From the NCBI RefSeq assembly GCF_900111995.1, contig NZ_FOKF01000008.1, positions 91,511-155,510 on the forward strand: a stretch of 64,000 bases of DNA. Reading direction: 5' to 3'. Origin of the DNA: Collimonas sp. OK607 (GTDB taxonomy: Bacteria > Pseudomonadota > Gammaproteobacteria > Burkholderiales > Burkholderiaceae_D). Positions 48,601 through 59,903 of this stretch are shown one piece after another (the first letter of the stretch is position 1; each line of letters starts with the position of its first letter). A program made the translations under genes and the position numbers. The notes beneath the pieces are model-generated. The model saw only the letters and a list, made by a program, of their open reading frames with translations, was not told the origin of the DNA and ran no database searches.

Positions 48601-48831
48601 TTACGCGGCCTGTATGTTTTGTTGAAACACCATGGCTTGAACATGTCGCAGGGCAGCGGGCGCCTGGTTGCCGAGGCATTCGCGCAATACGCTTTTTGCG
48701 CAGGAACGGCACTTCCCGCAGCAGGTGCCGATACCCAGGTTTTCGCGCAATTCAGACATGGAAGACATGCCCTCATCGACAGCCTGTCGAATTTTTCGAT
48801 CCGATACGTTATTGCAGACACAAACAATCAT
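48601..48831 (-). CDS. bfd: Bacterioferritin-associated ferredoxin Bfd
   Basis: A 76-residue [2Fe-2S] protein with cluster ligands in MIVCVCNNV and GTCCGKCRSC, which reduces the haem of bacterioferritin to release iron. The start is fixed by AAGG before the ATG at 48831; six in-frame codons upstream are not used in the family. bfr lies five genes downstream in the same direction. Confidence 0.93.
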   Translation of the reverse strand: MIVCVCNNVSDRKIRQAVDEGMSSMSELRENLGIGTCCGKCRSCAKSVLRECLGNQAPAALRHVQAMVFQQNIQAA

Positions 48832-48951
48832 TTTGCACCTTACTGCCATAGTTAAAAGGCAGATTAAAAAGATAGAAATCGGCCGACAAAGATGTTCTTG
48901 CGGCGGTTATTAACACTTATCCGGTATTGCGCGGTACTGCTCGATACTGCT

Positions 48952-49272
48952 TCAGCACACCCTGTTTGCTGCCACGAATCTGCTGAACAGATTGTATTTT
49001 TCCGGCTGCGGCATGGTGTTCTCTACTACTGTTCCCCACTGCTCCGACAACTGCAGGCAGGTTGCGCGTAATACCGGCGCCAGGCTCGGTAAATCTGCCA
49101 GCGCCTTCAAGTGGCGCTCAATCACCGAGGCCAGCTTGACGCAACCGCTGGTTTCCTGGCTATGCGCGGTGTAATGCGACATCAGGTGCAACACTGCCGA
49201 AACCAGCAGCTCTGGCTGTGCCGGTGCGCCGTTCGGCTCCACCAGAGCCTGGTTGATTTTTTCCGAGACCAT
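48952..49272 (-). CDS. Uncharacterised 106-residue protein of the iron operon
   Basis: I do not recognise this family. It is predicted to be a cytoplasmic, mainly helical protein (LLVSAVLHLMSHYTAHSQ, LASVIERHLKALADL) with three Cys (SGCVKLAS, ATCLQLS and a terminal NRVC) and several His. There is no signal peptide. AGGAG lies 6 nt before the ATG. It sits between hemP and bfd downstream of the Fur-type box, so a link to haem or iron handling is inferred. Confidence 0.65.
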   Translation of the reverse strand: MVSEKINQALVEPNGAPAQPELLVSAVLHLMSHYTAHSQETSGCVKLASVIERHLKALADLPSLAPVLRATCLQLSEQWGTVVENTMPQPEKYNLFSRFVAANRVC

Positions 49273-49362
49273 CAAGCACTCCTATATCAGTATCTTGCTG
49301 GCTGGCGGCTACGGCGGGCGGGCTACGGTTAACTAAATACGGCCAAATAAAAACTACAGTGC

Positions 49363-49560
49363 TTAAGCGGTCAGGATCAATTTGTTCAACTGCGTCAGCC
49401 GCAGCTTATAAATCCGGCCGCCGTGATCGATTTCCAGCTCACGCATTTGCTTGAACAGATCCTGGCTCTTGATTCGCGTGACTGCTGATGCAACTGACTT
49501 CGTGATGCTGGACACAGGTGTTTTTTCAACTTGCGCTTCGCGTCGTATCGTCTGGCTCAT
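49363..49560 (-). CDS. hemP: Hemin uptake protein HemP (HmuP)
   Basis: A 65-residue protein with the family-defining C-terminus HGGRIYKLRLTQLNKLILT. In related betaproteobacteria HmuP is a small activator needed for haem-uptake gene expression. The ATG at 49560 has AAAGGA upstream; the frame also runs back into the Fur-type box and is not used there. It is the first gene of the iron operon. Confidence 0.9.
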   Translation of the reverse strand: MSQTIRREAQVEKTPVSSITKSVASAVTRIKSQDLFKQMRELEIDHGGRIYKLRLTQLNKLILTA

Positions 49561-49575
49561 TATAGTCCTTTCTGT

Positions 49576-49596
49576 AAATGCGAACAATTCGTATTT
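49576..49596 (-). promoter_or_regulatory. Fur-type operator upstream of hemP
   Basis: The near-perfect palindrome AAATGCGAA-CAA-TTCGTATTT fits the betaproteobacterial Fur box style (AATGCGAAT..ATTCGCATT). It overlaps the predicted start site downstream of a TTGCAT-N17-AATAAT promoter, ideal for iron-dependent repression of hemP-bfd-tonB-exbBD. Confidence 0.72.
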
Positions 49597-49598
49597 GT

Positions 49599-49627
49599 AT
49601 TATTAGCCAGCTAGACGGGGAATGCAA
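49599..49627 (-). promoter_or_regulatory. Sigma-70 promoter of the iron operon
   Basis: On the minus strand: TTGCAT (49622-49627), a 17-nt spacer and AATAAT (49599-49604). Confidence 0.65.
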
Positions 49628-49789
49628 GCGCTTTTGGTGGCAGCGTTGAGTAATTGTGAGGTGATGCCGAATAGGCAATGCCTGGCGTTACGCATAGTGC
49701 GATGCACAAAAGAAATATTGCTTGTAGGGGATGTCAGGTTTGGCTTCCCGAGGAAGAGGGACAGGGCGTCCGGCCAAACTGACTGATGC

Positions 49790-49821
49790 AAAACCAGCGC
49801 AAGGAATGCGCTGGTTTTATT
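49790..49821 (-). terminator. Terminator of the rlmL-like gene
   Basis: The stem AAAACCAGCGCA/TGCGCTGGTTTT with a 5-nt loop is symmetric; T-tracts on both sides make it potentially bidirectional. Confidence 0.82.
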
Positions 49822-49869
49822 GTGGATTGCTGAGTGAGACTATGTTATTCGTTCGTTGTTCTTTGGCTA

Positions 49870-51105
49870 TTATTCGGTCTTTGGCTTGGCCGCTTCACGG
49901 CGGTTAAAGCCCGCCACCATATCAAAGCGGAACAGGCGGCATTCCAGTGCGCCATTGAAGAAAGGCGTTTTGCGCGCTTCTTTCAGGCGTAATAACTTCG
50001 GCAAGCTCAGGTCGGCAGAAAACAGAAATACGCTCCAGCCGGCAAAGCGCTGTTTCAGCGTGGTGCCGAATGCGCTGAAGAAGGCAGTCAACAAGTCATC
50101 GCTGGTCAAGGTACTGTCGCCACGCACGCCGATCCGTTCTCCGTACGGAGGATTGGTCAGCATGATACCGTGCTCGGCATCGCTTGGCGGTTTGACTTCC
50201 TGTGCTTCGATCTGCTTGATCGGCACTTCAAACAGGATGCCGGCGTTGCGCAGATTGTTCGCCGCAATGTGCACCATATCGCCCGAGATGTCGCTGCCGA
50301 AGATGGTCGGCGTGGTCGGCAGCGGATGCGGCTTGAAGCTGCCTTTGATCGCCAGCCATTTTTCACTTTCGAATTCGTTGAATTTCTCAAACGCGAAGTG
50401 ACGGCGCGCACCGGCCGGAATACCGGCCAGGATTTGGGCCGCTTCGATCAAAATCGTGCCTGAGCCACACATGGGGTCGAACAAGACCGTGCCTGGTTTC
50501 CAGCCGGAGGTACGCAACAGGCCGGCGGCGAGATTTTCGCGCAACGGTGCATCGCCGGTTTCGGCGCGCCAGCCGCGCTTGAACAAGGCTTCGCCGGAGG
50601 TATCGAGGTACAGCGTGAAGTTATGGGCATCGAGAAAGCCGACGATACGCATGTCCGGCGTGCCGGTGTCGACGGAAGGCCGTTCATTGCACAGGTCGCG
50701 GAAACGGTCGCAGATGCCATCCTTGATCTTGAGCGTGGTGAATTGCAGGCTGCGTAAAGGCGATTTCACGGCGGTGACGTCAACCCGGATCGTGTGGCTG
50801 ACCGGGAACCAGCTCTCCCACTCCTGCTCCAGCGTCATGTCGTAAATATCGTTTTCATTCTTATAGGCGCCATGCGTCAGGCGCAGCAACACCCGGCTGG
50901 CAATACGCGAGTGCAGGTTGATGCGCCAGGCATCGCTCAGCAAGCCGGAGCAATGGACGCCGCCGGGCACCTGGGTGTGGACCTTGAGGGTAACGGCGGG
51001 CGCACCGAACTGTGCTATTTCATTCAGCTCTTCGGCTAATGCCCCTTCCAGCCCGCGTGGGCAAGGGCAAAAATAGGAGTGTTTATCAGTAGATTTATGT
51101 GACAT
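49870..51105 (-). CDS. THUMP-domain class I RNA methyltransferase (RlmL/RlmKL N-terminal type)
   Basis: A 411-residue enzyme with an N-terminal ferredoxin-like/THUMP region (about 10-165) and a Rossmann methyltransferase domain. The SAM loop is VLFDPMCGSGTILIEAAQI and the catalytic motif MLTNPPYGERIG. It corresponds to the RlmL half of E. coli RlmKL, which makes m2G2445 in 23S rRNA. The RlmK half is absent, as is common outside gammaproteobacteria. The exact target is inferred. Confidence 0.88.
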   Translation of the reverse strand: MSHKSTDKHSYFCPCPRGLEGALAEELNEIAQFGAPAVTLKVHTQVPGGVHCSGLLSDAWRINLHSRIASRVLLRLTHGAYKNENDIYDMTLEQEWESWFPVSHTIRVDVTAVKSPLRSLQFTTLKIKDGICDRFRDLCNERPSVDTGTPDMRIVGFLDAHNFTLYLDTSGEALFKRGWRAETGDAPLRENLAAGLLRTSGWKPGTVLFDPMCGSGTILIEAAQILAGIPAGARRHFAFEKFNEFESEKWLAIKGSFKPHPLPTTPTIFGSDISGDMVHIAANNLRNAGILFEVPIKQIEAQEVKPPSDAEHGIMLTNPPYGERIGVRGDSTLTSDDLLTAFFSAFGTTLKQRFAGWSVFLFSADLSLPKLLRLKEARKTPFFNGALECRLFRFDMVAGFNRREAAKPKTE

Positions 51106-51153
51106 GGGAGACCTTTTATCCGTTGTACTGCATTTGCGATACTACAAATTTGC

Positions 51154-51182
51154 GTAAGGTGGGCACCAGGCGCCCACCTTAC
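51154..51182. repeat. GTGGGC-family hairpin upstream of the HCCA isomerase end
   Basis: GTAAGGTGGGC/GCCCACCTTAC, an 11-bp stem with a 7-nt loop. It lies directly after the stop of the isomerase gene and upstream of the rlmL-like gene. It is related to the hairpins at 2352 and 30812. Confidence 0.75.
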
Positions 51183-51189
51183 AAAATAA

Positions 51190-51792
51190 CTACCTGGCGA
51201 ACGCGCGTTCTACAAAATCCAGCCGGTCCTGGCCCCAGAACGGCTCGCCGTCGACTACGTACCAAGGTGAGCCAAAGATATTGGCGGAAATCGCATCCTC
51301 GGTGAAACGATCGAATTCGCTCTGGACGCTGGCGGTTTCGGCCGATTTCAGCAAGGTCTTGCCGTCATGGCCAAGCTCCGAGGCAATCGCGATCAAGGTG
51401 GTGTCATCGGCGATATTGCGCTGTTCGGCCCAGACTGCACGCATTATAGCGCCGGTCAATATCATGGCGGCTTCCGTGCCGTGCGCCAGTTGGGTTGCAA
51501 TGATCAGTTTTGCGGCGTCGTCGCTCTGTACCGGGAAGAAAGTCGGTTGCAGGTTCAGAGGTACTTGCAGGTATTCGCTCCAGCGCCGCAGTTCTTCCAG
51601 CCGGTAGGCCTGGCGCTGAGGCGCACGTTTGGCCAAAGGCAAGCCGCCCGAGGTGTTGAAGACCTTGGACAAGTCGCAGGGTTTTATTGCGATTTTTACG
51701 TCGTACTGCTTCGACAAAGCCTGCAGGCGGGCATGCCCCAGGTAGGCGAACGGCGAGTGCGGCGCAAAATAATATTCACAGAGCTTGCTCAT
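51190..51792 (-). CDS. 2-hydroxychromene-2-carboxylate isomerase-like (kappa-GST/DsbA fold) protein
   Basis: A 200-residue DsbA-like fold protein without a CxxC. The N-terminal YYFAPHSPFAYLGHARL carries the Ser/Pro glutathione site of HCCA isomerases, and GSPWYVVDGEPFWGQDRLDFVE ends the fold. HCCA isomerase acts in naphthalene breakdown, but no such pathway is nearby, so the substrate is unknown. I use the ATG at 51792 rather than the open frame to 51828. Confidence 0.85.
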   Translation of the reverse strand: MSKLCEYYFAPHSPFAYLGHARLQALSKQYDVKIAIKPCDLSKVFNTSGGLPLAKRAPQRQAYRLEELRRWSEYLQVPLNLQPTFFPVQSDDAAKLIIATQLAHGTEAAMILTGAIMRAVWAEQRNIADDTTLIAIASELGHDGKTLLKSAETASVQSEFDRFTEDAISANIFGSPWYVVDGEPFWGQDRLDFVERAFAR

Positions 51793-51811
51793 GGCTAATC
51801 CTCGGACGGTA

Positions 51812-52234
51812 TTAGAACGGTTTGACAACTACCAGGATAACGATGGCCAGCAGCAACAGGACCGGTACTTCATTGAACCAGCGGAACCAGGTGTGGCTGC
51901 GGGTATTCACACCGGTTTCAAATTTCTTCAGCAAGCTGCCGCAGGCATGGTGATAGCCGATCACGAGAATCACCAGGAATAATTTAGCATGCATCCAGCC
52001 ATTGCCAGGACCTTTGCCGATGCCGTAACCCAGCCACAGCCAGGCGCCGAACACAATCGCCGGCAACGACAGGATCGACATGAAGCGATACAGTTTGCGC
52101 GCCATTAGCAACAATCTTTGGGTTGCCGCGGTATCTGTTTCTTGCGCCAGGTTGACCAGGATTCTTGGCAGATAAAACAGGCCGGCGAACCATGAGGCGA
52201 TGAAGACAATATGCAGCGACTTGATCCAAAGCAT
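51812..52234 (-). CDS. hemJ: Protoporphyrinogen oxidase HemJ (CopD-like membrane protein)
   Basis: A 140-residue, four-helix inner-membrane protein that oxidises protoporphyrinogen IX in haem synthesis. The diagnostic start MLWIKSLHIVFIASWFAGLFY has the conserved His, and a second conserved segment is WMHAKLFLVILVIGYHH. The length is typical. It lies 19 nt before the HCCA isomerase-like gene. Confidence 0.9.
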   Translation of the reverse strand: MLWIKSLHIVFIASWFAGLFYLPRILVNLAQETDTAATQRLLLMARKLYRFMSILSLPAIVFGAWLWLGYGIGKGPGNGWMHAKLFLVILVIGYHHACGSLLKKFETGVNTRSHTWFRWFNEVPVLLLLAIVILVVVKPF

Positions 52235-52467
52235 GGAGATTCCTTTTTTGATTATTACGGGAAGGGTGAATTCGATTGTATATAAGACAAGAATACTGGC
52301 GAATCGGTTCTACAGATATTGGGCAATAGCGTAATCCGCCAGGGTTTTCCGCTGTGACATTGCGGAATGCCCCCTGGCCCTGACGCAAAGAATGATTCAG
52401 GGCCGTAACCGCGGTAGCGGCAAGTACTTCAAGCTACCTGGCGCGCGTTGCGCGTTGGGCATACTTG

Positions 52468-53733
52468 TTACTCGCGTACTTCGCCGTGCCCGAACACCAC
52501 ATATTTTAGCGAAGTCAAGCCTTCCAGGCCGACTGGTCCGCGCGCATGCAATTTGTCGTTGGAGATGCCGATTTCAGCGCCCAGGCCGAATTCGAAACCA
52601 TCCGCAAAACGAGTCGAGGCATTGATCATCACCGAGGCAGAATCGACTTCGCGCAAGAAACGCATCGCCCGCGAATGATTTTCGGTGACGATGCTGTCCG
52701 TATGCTGTGAGGAGTAGGTGTTGATATGGGCGATTGCCTCATCCACATCGGCCACGATCTTGACGGACAGGATCGCCGCCAGATACTCGGTACTCCAGTC
52801 TTCTTCGGTAGCGGCGGCCAGGTGAGGATAGCCAGCCAGGATGGCGCGCGCTTCATCGTCGGCGCGCAGTTCGACTTCTTTAGACTGGTACAGCTTGGCC
52901 AGCTGCGGCAATACCTGCGGCGCAATTGCACGCGCCACCAACAAGGTTTCCATTGTGTTGCAAGTGCCGTAACGATGGCATTTGGCATTGAAGGCGATCT
53001 TCAGGGCTTTGTCGAGATCGGCCTGATCGTCTATATAGACGTGGCAGATGCCATCGAGATGCTTGATCATCGGCACCGTGGCTTCCTTGATCAGGCGTTC
53101 GATCAGGCCCTTGCCGCCGCGCGGCACAATGACGTCGACGTATTGCGGCATCGTGATCAGGGCGCCAACGGCAGCACGGTCGGTGGTGTCGACCACTTGC
53201 ACCGCATCTTGCGGAAGGCCGGCGCCGGCCAGGCCTTCTTGTACCAGCTTGGCCAATGCCTGGTTGCAATGGTGGGCTTCGGAGCCGCCGCGCAAAATGG
53301 TGGCATTACCGCTCTTGATGCACAGGCCGGCGGCATCCACGGTAACGTTGGGCCGTGCTTCATAAATGATGCCGATCACACCCAGCGGTACCCGCATCTG
53401 ACCTACCTGGATGCCGGTGGGACGGTATTTCATGTTCGAGATTTCGCCGATCGGATCGGGCAGGGCGACAATTTGCTCAAGCCCCGCGATCATGGTGGCG
53501 ATGGCTTGCTCCGAGAGTGTCAGGCGGTCCAGCATCGCCGGCGCCAGGCCGTTGGCGCGTGCCGTTTCCAGATCGATCTGGTTAGCTGCGCGCAGCAGGT
53601 CGGCATCGCGCCGGATGGCGGCGGCAATCAGGCTCAGTGCGCGGTTCTTGACGGCGCTGTCGGCACGCGCCATGGCGCGCGATGCAGCGCGTGCACGTTG
53701 TCCGACTTCGGTCATGTAGTGTTGGATGTTCAT
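52468..53733 (-). CDS. proA: Glutamate-5-semialdehyde dehydrogenase (gamma-glutamyl phosphate reductase)
   Basis: A 421-residue enzyme, second in proline synthesis. The NADPH-binding and catalytic segments are present: [35 protein letters not shown], the catalytic Cys in [16 protein letters not shown], and the C-terminal [34 protein letters not shown]. The TTG at 53745 is in frame, but the ATG at 53733 fits better. It follows holA by 15 nt; proB is at 21.6 kb. Confidence 0.96.
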   Translation of the reverse strand: MNIQHYMTEVGQRARAASRAMARADSAVKNRALSLIAAAIRRDADLLRAANQIDLETARANGLAPAMLDRLTLSEQAIATMIAGLEQIVALPDPIGEISNMKYRPTGIQVGQMRVPLGVIGIIYEARPNVTVDAAGLCIKSGNATILRGGSEAHHCNQALAKLVQEGLAGAGLPQDAVQVVDTTDRAAVGALITMPQYVDVIVPRGGKGLIERLIKEATVPMIKHLDGICHVYIDDQADLDKALKIAFNAKCHRYGTCNTMETLLVARAIAPQVLPQLAKLYQSKEVELRADDEARAILAGYPHLAAATEEDWSTEYLAAILSVKIVADVDEAIAHINTYSSQHTDSIVTENHSRAMRFLREVDSASVMINASTRFADGFEFGLGAEIGISNDKLHARGPVGLEGLTSLKYVVFGHGEVRE

Positions 53734-53748
53734 ATGTTCTATCAACTA

Positions 53749-54765
53749 TCAAATATGTGCGACTTTTAAACCTAACTGCAATAAAGCATCCCAGGCATCG
53801 CCGGAAAACGCTTTGGCACGCAAACCTTTAACCATCTTGTCGATTTGCGCCGCGTCTTTCAATGCCGCTTCCAGCGTCGCCAGGCTCAGGCGTCGCAGCG
53901 CCGGCTCCATCAGTTTTTCGCGCGGCCCCCAGATGCGATATTCCTTCAACAACGCGGATATCGGGCGTCCCTGGCTGGCTGCCGATTTTAATTTCAACAA
54001 GGTGCGGATTTCTTCGGAGACCGCCCATAGCACCAGTGGCAGCGCTTCGCCTTCACCTTTCAAGCCGTCCATCATGCGCACCAGGCGCGCCGTATCGCCG
54101 ACCAGCATCGCCTCATTGAGCTTGAAGACATCATAACGCGCGACGTTGAGGACTGCATCGTGGCACTGCTCGAAACTTAGTTTGCCGGGTGGATGCAACA
54201 AAGCCAGTTTCTGGATTTCCTGATGCGCCGCCAGCAGATTGCCTTCGACCCGATCGGCAATGAAATCCAGCGATTGCCGGTCTGCGCTTTGTTGCTGGGC
54301 TGCCAACCGGACACCGATCCAGTTAGGTAAATGGGCCCGCTCCACCAGCGGAATATCGATATACACAGCGCTTTGCTGCAGCGTGGCCACCCAGGCCGCC
54401 TTTTGCGTCGCCCAGTCCAGCTTGGGCAAGCTGATAATGGTGACGTTGTCGGGATTGAGCGTCGCGGTATAGTTTTGCAAAGCCTGGCCGCCATCCTTGC
54501 CCGGTTTGCCGGTCGGGATGCGCAACTCGATCAGCTTTTTATCGCCGAACAGCGATTGCGACTGATTGGCAGCCAGCAGCTCTCCCCATTTGAAGCTACG
54601 GTCGACCACCAGCACATCGCGCTCGCTGCAACCGTTACTGCGCGCGCTTTTGCGTATCTTGTCGGATGCCTCCAGCGCCAGCAGATGCTCGTCGCTGGTG
54701 ATCACGTACAAGGGCGCCAGGGTTTTCGCCAGATGACCGTCGAGCGCGTCGAACCGCAATTGCAT
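53749..54765 (-). CDS. holA: DNA polymerase III subunit delta
   Basis: A 338-residue clamp-loader subunit that opens the beta clamp. The N-terminal degenerate AAA+ domain begins MQLRFDALDGHLAKTLAPLYV, followed by the lid (FIADRVEGNLLAAHQEIQKLALL) and the C-terminal collar domain. It lies in the conserved leuS-lptE-holA-proA order, 18 nt after lptE. Confidence 0.95.
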   Translation of the reverse strand: MQLRFDALDGHLAKTLAPLYVITSDEHLLALEASDKIRKSARSNGCSERDVLVVDRSFKWGELLAANQSQSLFGDKKLIELRIPTGKPGKDGGQALQNYTATLNPDNVTIISLPKLDWATQKAAWVATLQQSAVYIDIPLVERAHLPNWIGVRLAAQQQSADRQSLDFIADRVEGNLLAAHQEIQKLALLHPPGKLSFEQCHDAVLNVARYDVFKLNEAMLVGDTARLVRMMDGLKGEGEALPLVLWAVSEEIRTLLKLKSAASQGRPISALLKEYRIWGPREKLMEPALRRLSLATLEAALKDAAQIDKMVKGLRAKAFSGDAWDALLQLGLKVAHI

Positions 54766-54783
54766 TAACTGACCTTTAGCTGG

Positions 54784-55380
54784 TTATTTGACAGGAACGG
54801 TAGCCGGCGCGGTATCCGGAGCGGCTGCTGGCTGATCTGGCTGGGTTGGCTGCGCTGTCTTGAGCACTGCCAGGCGGCGCAGAACCTGTTGCACCATGTC
54901 GCTTCGCATGTCGCGGTATAGCAATACCTCTTCCGCAGCCTTGGACAATTCTTGCGACGAGTTATAGCTGATGTCGCGCTTCAATGTAATCAGAGTCGCC
55001 GGCAGCAATTCCTTTTTTTCCGCGTCAGTCACACGGAAAGTCAGTCTGTAATACAGCATATATTCGCTCGCGCGGCCGGAACTGTTGGTGGTCAGGATGA
55101 TTTTCTCTTGGGTTTCGCCAAGTACCTCCAGTATCACTTCGGCACCTGTCGCAGTCGGCAGCACTTGTGTATTGCCGCTGGCCAGGATATTGCGTTTCAA
55201 CTCGATTCCCAGGGGCGAGTTGGCGCCAAACGTCATGTACAGAGACTTGAATGGCAAGTTAGCCGAACTGCGTAGATGAAAGCCGCAGGCGCACAGCATC
55301 GCCGTCATGATCAGTATCAATGGCCAGCGCAGCCATGTGCCGGAATCTGCAGGCATTCTGAGAGGCATTCTATTCAACAT
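54784..55380 (-). CDS. lptE: LPS-assembly lipoprotein LptE
   Basis: A 198-residue outer-membrane lipoprotein that plugs the LptD barrel. The signal peptide ends in a lipobox near MLCAC, followed by GFHLRSSANLPFKSLYM. The conserved ELSKAAEEVLLYRDMRSDMVQQVLRRL helix is near the C-terminus. The last 25 residues are a Pro/Ala/Thr tail. The ATG at 55380 has AAGGA upstream; an in-frame upstream start at 55419 is less likely. Confidence 0.93.
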   Translation of the reverse strand: MLNRMPLRMPADSGTWLRWPLILIMTAMLCACGFHLRSSANLPFKSLYMTFGANSPLGIELKRNILASGNTQVLPTATGAEVILEVLGETQEKIILTTNSSGRASEYMLYYRLTFRVTDAEKKELLPATLITLKRDISYNSSQELSKAAEEVLLYRDMRSDMVQQVLRRLAVLKTAQPTQPDQPAAAPDTAPATVPVK

Positions 55381-55458
55381 TCGGACATTCCTTGTTTCAA
55401 GATTGAAGGCCGGACGCATGCATCCGGCCTGCTTTGGAAGTACTTGCGAACCAGTACA

Positions 55459-58176
<2,718 letters not shown>

Positions 58177-58266
58177 TCACCGTAGTAAATCGTACGGCAG
58201 CCGGGACGAATCTGATAGCTTTGGTCGTTGCGAATCGGAATGGGAACTTGCTGAGCCAATATTCTT

Positions 58267-58302
58267 GGCATCCGAACCGGTGATTATACTGGTTCGGATG
58301 CC
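58267..58302. other. Perfect 12-bp dyad upstream of leuS
   Basis: GGCATCCGAACC (58267-58278) and GGTTCGGATGCC (58291-58302) are separated by 12 nt. There is no T-tract on either side. It could end the upstream gene's mRNA, be an operator or a structured leuS leader. Confidence 0.6.
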
Positions 58303-58367
58303 GCTTTAGCGTACGGTACACGTGGAGTCACGTGATACTTGATGGTTGGCTGGAAAACCGAGCCGGT

Positions 58368-59903
58368 TCAGGCAGCGTTGAATGTGCTCGAAAAGCCTGT
58401 CAGGGCGGCCTGGATTGCGCGTTCTGTCAGTTCGATGCGTTTACGCGCTTCCGAGCGCTTATGTGAGGGAATTTCTTGCAGGTCGGGAGCAGCAATGGCG
58501 TCGCACGCAAGCTGATATTCACCGTCCGGGCGGCGGATAGCCCCTATTTCTTGCCAAAAATCATCATAATCAGCGAGTACCTTGCCTGTGCGGATTTGAT
58601 GGAACATGACCCGATTCTGATTTCCCACCAGGATCAGCTTCTTGCAGCCGTAGACACGGCCGATTTCTCGCACCAGGCGCAGCATCAGGCTCTTTGGCCG
58701 CAGCCCGAACATGTCGCGGGTGGCGCTGCGCACTCGTTCCTGGGAATCGCTGCCGCGCGGACCTTGCAGGCAACCTATACCGACGCATGGGACCAGTTCA
58801 CTGCCATAGAAAGTGAAGGCGACCGAGAACAAGAGTTTTTGATCGTTGCACAGGTCAAGTGTCAGTTCGCCTTCGCGGTCCAGTCTTTCAATCGCCGACA
58901 GCCGCAGTTCATAGGTAGTCCCGGATTTGCCGCTGAAGCTGCCTAGCAACAGCGGTGCCTGGGTTGCGTGCAGGATCAGCGGGCCGAGACCTTGCCGGAA
59001 AATGAAGTCATAGTGGCTCACCAGAATATTCAACCGGTCCTGGCTGCGCAGGCGCAACGACTGGTAGGGACGGTAGATTTTTTGCAACAGCCTGGGCGTA
59101 GCTTGCGCCAGCCTGGCATGCATCGGCGTTGTATTCCAATAGGCCAGCCAGCGTTGCGTTTGTTGATAATGCAGCACAGTGCGGACGCTCAGTTTGAGTA
59201 GTTTGGCGAAGTAGGACAGGCCGCGCGGCGAGTGCGTCAGGCAAGTGTATAGCGTAATGCGCGGCCCGCTGTTGCCGATTCTCGGAAAGGGCGGCCGCAA
59301 ATACAAAAGATGGGATATTTCCGACAGCAATGTCAGGTTTTGCAGGCGGCCGTTGAGAAATCTGATGGTCTCATGGCTGACCAGCTTGCCGTACCTGCTG
59401 TTCATGGCCAGCATTATCGCCAGGGAGACCAGACCGGCGCCAAAAATATCCAGCGGATAGTGCAATCCAAGAAAGATCTTGGCCCAGCTGACGGCAAGCG
59501 ACAGTATCACCAGCAATACACCGACCCATTTGATCTTGATGGCTTTTGCCGTCCACAGCGTCAATCCGGTGGCGAGGATGACGGCAATCGTGACGTTAGG
59601 CGAAACACAATGCGCGCTTTTGGCCTGGTACAGGTAATTGTTCCACGCGTCTGGCACCAGGGCGCTCCAGAGTAGCGCAATGACTTTGCTGGCCAATACC
59701 GCGGCAGCTGTCGTGACGATCGCTTTGAGAGAAAGGCGGCGGGTAGTCCGACTGCCGCTAATCCATAAGGCGACCAGGCTGGTCGGCACCAGATATACCC
59801 CCCATTCAGCGATTGCCAGCGCCAGCATGAACGGAATGCCGATGTATCCGGCAGGAGCATTGAATGTCGACCACAACAGGTGATTGTACGAGGACAGAGT
59901 CAT
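58368..59903 (-). CDS. Fusion of degenerate PAP2-like membrane domain with DUF535 (VirK/YbjX) domain
   Basis: A 511-residue protein. Residues 1-190 are about six membrane helices resembling a PAP2 phosphatase. Motif 3 reads AKIFLGLHYPLD, with His and Asp kept but Arg replaced by Lys. The expected PSxH motif reads VSPNVT without His, and the KxxxxxxRP motif lacks its Arg, so phosphatase activity is doubtful. Residues about 200-500 match DUF535/VirK (GPLILHATQAPLLLGSFSGKSGTTYELRL, LVPCVGIGCLQGPRG, QNRVMFHQIRTGKV). VirK/YbjX proteins are linked to envelope stress and antimicrobial-peptide tolerance. The combined role is unknown. Confidence 0.8.
   Translation of the reverse strand: MTLSSYNHLLWSTFNAPAGYIGIPFMLALAIAEWGVYLVPTSLVALWISGSRTTRRLSLKAIVTTAAAVLASKVIALLWSALVPDAWNNYLYQAKSAHCVSPNVTIAVILATGLTLWTAKAIKIKWVGVLLVILSLAVSWAKIFLGLHYPLDIFGAGLVSLAIMLAMNSRYGKLVSHETIRFLNGRLQNLTLLSEISHLLYLRPPFPRIGNSGPRITLYTCLTHSPRGLSYFAKLLKLSVRTVLHYQQTQRWLAYWNTTPMHARLAQATPRLLQKIYRPYQSLRLRSQDRLNILVSHYDFIFRQGLGPLILHATQAPLLLGSFSGKSGTTYELRLSAIERLDREGELTLDLCNDQKLLFSVAFTFYGSELVPCVGIGCLQGPRGSDSQERVRSATRDMFGLRPKSLMLRLVREIGRVYGCKKLILVGNQNRVMFHQIRTGKVLADYDDFWQEIGAIRRPDGEYQLACDAIAAPDLQEIPSHKRSEARKRIELTERAIQAALTGFSSTFNAA

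Larger units (their letters stand above)
49561..49869. other. Gap between hemP and the rlmL-like gene
   Basis: It contains the hemP promoter, a Fur-type box and the terminator of the rlmL-like gene. Nothing else is supported between 49630 and 49785. Confidence 0.5.
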
